A stretch of 64,000 bases of DNA from QHXW01 sp035297145. Lineage in GTDB: Bacteria; Acidobacteriota; Terriglobia; Bryobacterales; Bryobacteraceae. Shown here one piece after another: positions 59,857 to 64,000 of this stretch. Position 1 is the first letter of the stretch, and each line of letters opens with the position of its first letter. The stretch covers positions 89,052 through 153,051 of the forward strand of contig DATGZN010000092.1 in NCBI GenBank assembly GCA_035297145.1. The letters are read 5' to 3'. A model generated the notes under the pieces. It made no database searches and was not told the DNA's origin. It saw only the letters and a list, made by a program, of their open reading frames with translations. A program made the translations under genes and the position numbers.

Positions 59857-62800
59857 TCAAGGAATGGGGGCACTATCTTTTGGTGAGGGCTCAGAATCGC
59901 CGCATGCTATGTGATAAGGATCATAAGAACGGGTCTGTATTTTGTAAAAGGGCAGCGTTTCCGCCAGTTCCGTGGAGACCTTGATTAAATCCAGCATCGC
60001 CGTCATTTGATTCGGCAAGGTGTCTTGCGCCGCCGTGGCTACGCAGGGATTGCCCGACCCGACGGAAGCCGATGTGTTATGCGTCGTCCTTATACCATCA
60101 CCGCCCCCACTGCCATCACCACCACCGTCGACGGCGCCAACCACAGTGCCAGGAACGGTGACAGGCGTGCTGTACAGGAGGCCGTCGCCGGTGGCGGGGA
60201 AAATGGGGCAGGAGCCGTCATAGGTGCAGCTGTAGCGCACGAAATTATTGCTTAAGCTGCTGTCGTTGTTATTCGCGGGGTTGACGGAATAGACCAGCCA
60301 ACGGCCGCTGCCAGTGGTCAGCGTTGAGGCAGCGCCGAAGTAATCGGCATCGGTGACGATGGTGGTGTTGCCCGAGCCCGTGGCATTGACGCTGCTGGCC
60401 GGGTCGGCATAGAACCCGTAAGTGCCACCGCCGCTTCCGCTGGTGCCGGTGATGAGAATATTCTGTCCGCTCGCGCCTGTAATTGATCCGCCGGCCAGGA
60501 ACACGCCATCATTGTTTCCGCCGCTGGTGGCGCCGCCCGTGCCGGTGACGGAGATGCTTCCCGAGCCGGTGGTCTGGATGCCATTTGCGTTGTTGATATA
60601 GACGCCGAAGTTGCCGCCGCCCGTGCCGCCGGCATCGCCGCCCGTGCCCGTGACCGACACATTGCCTGTACCGGTCGTCTCGATGGTGCCGCCAGCGGAT
60701 TGGACAAATACGCCGAAGCTCCCACCGCCGGTGCCTGCGGCGCCGCCCGTGCCATTGATCGTGAGATTGCCGTTGACGGCGGAGACGGTACCGCCCAGCA
60801 CGGAGACGCCGTAGTCGTTGCCGAGGGCGCTGGCATTGCCGCCCGTGCCGGTCAACGTAATCGTGCCGGTGCCAGTATTCGTGATCGCGCCGCCGTTAAG
60901 CTGTATGCCGGGGTGACCGTTTCCCGTGCCGCCGCCCCCGGTTCCGGTGGCGGAAATCGCGCCGCCTGCGGCAGCCACGCTTCCTGTCACGAAAATGCCG
61001 TAGTCGTTGCCGCTGGCGCTGGTATTGCCCCCGGTGCCGACGATACTGATGCTGCCGGTGCCCGTCGCCTGGACACCGTTCGCATTGCTGACATATACCC
61101 CGGGGTTGAAGCCGCCGCTGCCGCCGGTATCGCCGCCCGTCCCGGTAATGGCAACGGTGCCGGAACCGGTGGTTTCAATCGTGCTGCCCGCGCCGACAGT
61201 CAAGACACCGACGTTAAAGACTCCCGTACCCGCGCCGCCGCCTACACCGCTCACCGAGATATTGCCGTTGGCAGCGGAGATGACGCCGCCGGCCGACACA
61301 TTAACGCCGGAATCGTTGCCGCTGTTTGCGCTGCCACCCCCGGTGCCGCTGACGGTGATCGCGCCGGTGCCGGCGGCGGTGACAGTTCCGCCGTTAAAAA
61401 TAATTCCGAAGTTGCTATTCCCGCTGCTGGCGCCGCCCTGGCCGGCCAGGGAGATATTGCCTCCGCCCGTGGCCGTGCTCTTGACCGTGCCGTTTTTGAT
61501 ATAGATACCGAAATCGCCATTGCTCGCACCTGATCCGCCGCCGAGGCCGGTAACCGAAACCGTTGCCGCGCCGGTGCTTTGCACTACCGCCCCGTCGTGT
61601 AAATACACGCCCCAAACGTCGTCTCCCGTCGTGCTTGCTGCGGCCGTGCCGGTGATGCTGATATTGCCCGTTGCGCTGGTTATCTGGGTACCGGGACCGA
61701 TCTCGGCGCCGAAGTCTTCAACACCCGCCCCCGTGCCGACGCCGAGGCCATTGAGTGTGATGGTGGCGTTGCCCGTGGAGGAAATCGTGCCGTAAACAGA
61801 GACGCCATTATTTAAGCCGCCGGTCGTGTTGGAGAGCGTTCCGCTTCCGCCGGTATTGCCGTCGATGAGGATGTTGCCGTCGACGCTGCTCACCGTGCCT
61901 GGGCTGTTGATCAAGGTTCCGACATTGCTGTTCCCGCTGCCGCCATTGTCACCGCCATAGCCGATGAGCGTGATGCCACCGCCGCCCGTGGCCGTGCTCT
62001 TGACCGTGCCGTTGGTGTTGATATAGATGCCGTAGCTGCCGTTTCCGGAGCCGCCATTATCGCCGCCCGTGCCCGTGACGGAGACATTGCCCGAGCCCGT
62101 TGTCTCGATGATACTGCCGCCGGCCACCAAGACGCCGTAGTCGACGCCGGCCGTGCCGGCGCCGCCGCCCGTGCCGTTGACCGCCAGGGCGCCGTTGACC
62201 ACAGACACGTTCGCGCCACCGTTCAGATAAACGCCATAGTCGCCGCCGCTGTTCGTGTTGCCGTTGCCGACGCCGCTGAGGCTGATGGTGCCTGCGCCGG
62301 TGGTGGAGATGCTGCCGCCGGCCACCCAGATACCGTCGTTATTGCTCCCGCTGTCATTTCCTCCGATACCGTTGACGGTGATATTATCCCCGTTCGCGCC
62401 CGCGATTGAACCGACGACAACAACGCCTACATTGTTTCCGCCGCTGCTGGCGCTGCCGGTGCCGGCGACAGTGATGCTGCCAGTGCCGGTCGTCTGGATG
62501 CCGTTGGCGGTGGTGACATCTACCCCGTGGTTAGACCCCCCGCTGCCGCCGGCACCGCCGCCCGTGCCTGTGATGGAAACGTTGCCGCTGCCGGTCGTTT
62601 CGACGGTGCTGCCTGCACCGATGACAACGATTCCATAGTTGTTGGCGCCGGTGCCCGCGCCGCCGCCGAGCCCCGTCACCGAGACATTGCCGTTGACAGC
62701 GGAGATGACGGCGCCACCGTTCAGATAAACGCCATAGTCGGTGCCGCTGTTTGTATTGCCGTTGCCGACGCCGCTGAGGCTGATGGTGCCGGCGCCGGTG

Positions 62801-64000
62801 GTGGAGATGCTGCCGGTGGTCTGGACGCCGTGGTTATTGTTCCCGGTGTCATTTCCTCCGATACCGGTGACGGTGATATTATCCCCGCTCGCGCCCGTGA
62901 TTGAACCGACGATCTCAACGCCTACATTGCTTCCGCCGCTGCTCGCTCCGCCGGTGCCTTGCACGGTGATGCTGCCAGTGCCGGTCGTCTGGATGCCGTT
63001 TGTGGCGTTGACCAATACGCCGTAGTTGTTGGTGCCGCTGCCGCCGGTATCGCCGCCCGTGCCGGTGATGGAAACGCTGCCGGAGCCAGTCGTTTTGACG
63101 GTGCTGCCGGCGACGGTGACAATGACCCCGAAATTGTTGACCCCCGTGCCCGCACCACCTCCCAATCCAGTCACCGACACATTGCCGTTGGCAGCGGAGA
63201 TGACGCCGCCGCCAAAAACTTCAACCCCGTAATCCGTTCCACTGTTTCCGGTGCCCCCGCCCGTGCCACTCAAAGTGATGGTACCCGGGCCGGTATTCGT
63301 GATCGCTGCGGACGCCCCGGACAGCAAAACGCCGTTGTTGCCCCCGCTCGTGCCGGCGCCCCCAGTTCCGGTGACGGAGATCGCTCCGCCGGCGGCAGCC
63401 ACGCTGCCGCCGTTCAGATAAACGCCATCGCCCTGGCCATCGCTGGCAACGGTGCCGGTGATGCTGATGCTGCCGGTGCCCGTCGCCTGGACGCCGTTCG
63501 CACTGCCGACAAATACGCCGTTGTTGCCGCCGCCGCTGCCGCCGGCGTCACCGCCCGTGCCGGTGATGAAAACACTGCCGGAACCGGTCGTTTCGACGGT
63601 GCTGCCGGCGTTGGTGACAAAGAATCCATAGTTGTTGGCGCTGGTGCCCGCTCCGCCGCCCTGGGCTGTCGCGATAGTCAGGTTGCCGTTCACCGTGGAA
63701 ACGGCGGCTCCGACCGCCACCAAGACGCCGTGGTCGGCGGTGCTGTTCCCGGTTCCCCCACCCGTTCCGCTCAAAGTGATCGTACCCGTGCCAGTATTCG
63801 TGATCGCCGCGCCTGCCCCGCTAACCACTATGCCGTCGGCGGTGTTACCCGTGCCGCTGCCCCCGGTGCCGGTGACGGAGATCGCGCCGCCGGCGGCTGC
63901 CACGCTTCCCGTCACTTCAACGCCGAGATCGCCCGTGCCGCTGGTATTGCCGCCGATGCCGGTGAGACTGATGCCGCCGGCGCCCGTCGCCTGGACGCCG
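59857..64000 (-). CDS. Giant filamentous-haemagglutinin-like repeat protein, C-terminal part
   Basis: At least 1,380 residues, open to the right edge; the N-terminus with its secretion domain lies outside. Residues repeat in units of roughly 33-37 with consensus GSISITGTGG, then DTGGSG-NNYGV and a variable VETTGSG or IQTTGTG, rich in Gly, Thr, Ser and Asn: a right-handed beta-helix stalk. The stalk ends with GSGRWLVYSVNPANNN and NNFVRYSCTYDGSCP, a block also seen at the end of haemagglutinin-type two-partner-secreted proteins, then a Gly/Asp linker and an end (ELAETLPFYKIQTRSYDPY) without known domain. Probably a surface adhesin for biofilm. The DNA repeats invite recombination and assembly collapse, so copy number is uncertain. 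Confidence 0.82.
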   Translation of the reverse strand, partial: GVQATGAGGISLTGIGGNTSGTGDLGVEVTGSVAAAGGAISVTGTGGSGTGNTADGIVVSGAGAAITNTGTGTITLSGTGGGTGNSTADHGVLVAVGAAVSTVNGNLTIATAQGGGAGTSANNYGFFVTNAGSTVETTGSGSVFITGTGGDAGGSGGGNNGVFVGSANGVQATGTGSISITGTVASDGQGDGVYLNGGSVAAAGGAISVTGTGGAGTSGGNNGVLLSGASAAITNTGPGTITLSGTGGGTGNSGTDYGVEVFGGGVISAANGNVSVTGLGGGAGTGVNNFGVIVTVAGSTVKTTGSGSVSITGTGGDTGGSGTNNYGVLVNATNGIQTTGTGSITVQGTGGASSGGSNVGVEIVGSITGASGDNITVTGIGGNDTGNNNHGVQTTGSISTTGAGTISLSGVGNGNTNSGTDYGVYLNGGAVISAVNGNVSVTGLGGGAGTGANNYGIVVIGAGSTVETTGSGNVSITGTGGGAGGSGGSNHGVDVTTANGIQTTGTGSITVAGTGSASSGGNNVGVVVVGSIAGANGDNITVNGIGGNDSGSNNDGIWVAGGSISTTGAGTISLSGVGNGNTNSGGDYGVYLNGGANVSVVNGALAVNGTGGGAGTAGVDYGVLVAGGSIIETTGSGNVSVTGTGGDNGGSGNGSYGIYINTNGTVKSTATGGGGITLIGYGGDNGGSGNSNVGTLINSPGTVSSVDGNILIDGNTGGSGTLSNTTGGLNNGVSVYGTISSTGNATITLNGLGVGTGAGVEDFGAEIGPGTQITSATGNISITGTAAASTTGDDVWGVYLHDGAVVQSTGAATVSVTGLGGGSGASNGDFGIYIKNGTVKSTATGGGNISLAGQGGASSGNSNFGIIFNGGTVTAAGTGAITVSGTGGGSANSGNDSGVNVSAGGVISAANGNISVSGVGGGAGTGVFNVGVLTVGAGSTIETTGSGTVAITGTGGDTGGSGGFNPGVYVSNANGVQATGTGSISIVGTGGNTSASGNDYGIFVTGSVAAAGGAISATGTGGGGTGNGHPGIQLNGGAITNTGTGTITLTGTGGNASALGNDYGVSVLGGTVSAVNGNLTINGTGGAAGTGGGSFGVFVQSAGGTIETTGTGNVSVTGTGGDAGGTGGGNFGVYINNANGIQTTGSGSISVTGTGGATSGGNNDGVFLAGGSITGASGQNILITGTSGSGGGTYGFYADPASSVNATGSGNTTIVTDADYFGAASTLTTGSGRWLVYSVNPANNNDSSLSNNFVRYSCTYDGSCPIFPATGDGLLYSTPVTVPGTVVGAVDGGGDGSGGGDGIRTTHNTSASVGSGNPCVATAAQDTLPNQMTAMLDLIKVSTELAETLPFYKIQTRSYDPYHIACGDSEPSPKDSAPIP

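Noticed and set aside
60300..64000. Regular short repeats that could look like a CRISPR array
   Set aside because: The repeats are imperfect, contiguous and translate in one long frame on the minus strand into Gly/Thr-rich protein units; there are no unique spacers and no cas genes.

Overview
The window joins two unlike stretches of DNA at about 43,640. The left part (1-43,578) reads as an acidobacterial chromosome of the Solibacter/Bryobacter kind. It has VWFA-related proteins with the acidobacterial signature, an Oar-like TonB-dependent receptor with an N-terminal carboxypeptidase-regulatory domain, many TPR proteins, and six CRTAC1-like FG-GAP/ASPIC-UnbV proteins. The right part (43,641-64,000) has a proteobacterial flavour: chemotaxis proteins, a degenerate GGDEF protein, prepilins, a GH26 mannanase-like enzyme with carbohydrate-binding-like repeats, and a huge repeat adhesin. 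The taxon calls rest on remembered protein families, not on a search.

Layout of the left part. 1-1,883: the end of an SPFH protein and a periplasmic binding protein. 9,072-1,921 (minus): a tight operon of DUF2235 hydrolase, exported heme peroxidase, FAD-linked oxidase and a membrane TPR protein. 9,357-13,132: two VWFA-related secreted proteins. 13,753-17,409: TonB-type receptor, then a terminator and a palindromic repeat element. 17,567-23,020 (minus): RidA-like protein, PD40/TPR protein with one heme motif, and a large secreted protein of unknown role. 23,111-43,493: a dense cluster made from a small set of paralogous parts, namely six seven-bladed FG-GAP propellers (sub-types A, B, C), two families of secreted TPR protein (called T1 and T2 here), one T1-T2 fusion, a seven-heme cytochrome and a TPR protein with a carboxypeptidase-regulatory-like start. 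Five genes between 35,019 and 27,653 are almost certainly co-translated. This cluster is the best candidate for an undescribed extracytoplasmic system.

At 43,579-43,640 lies the 3' part of a tRNA-Leu(CAA) gene, cut at the anticodon stem, with its 3' end toward the acidobacterial side. This is the geometry of the chromosome-side att site of an element integrated in a tRNA gene, so everything to its right would be island. A misassembly at a tRNA sequence is the main alternative. Just inside lie an AbiEi antitoxin whose toxin is lost after six codons, a complete tRNA-Leu(CAA), a C-terminal remnant of a DarB-like helicase and a start-less small gene: debris of mobile DNA.

Right part beyond the debris: a Cyc2-like cytochrome-porin followed by a type 1 copper protein (possible outer-membrane electron uptake); an MCP; three tandem prepilin paralogues; a membrane GGDEF protein with a broken signature; GH26 enzyme with four tandem repeats, flanked by 48-bp direct repeats; a 20-residue leader frame coupled to cheX, then cheY; a frameshifted small secreted protein; an Ala/Pro-rich membrane protein; and the 3' end of a giant Gly/Thr-rich filamentous-haemagglutinin-like gene that runs off the right edge. 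A 160-bp segment including the cheX leader is duplicated 7.5 kb away.
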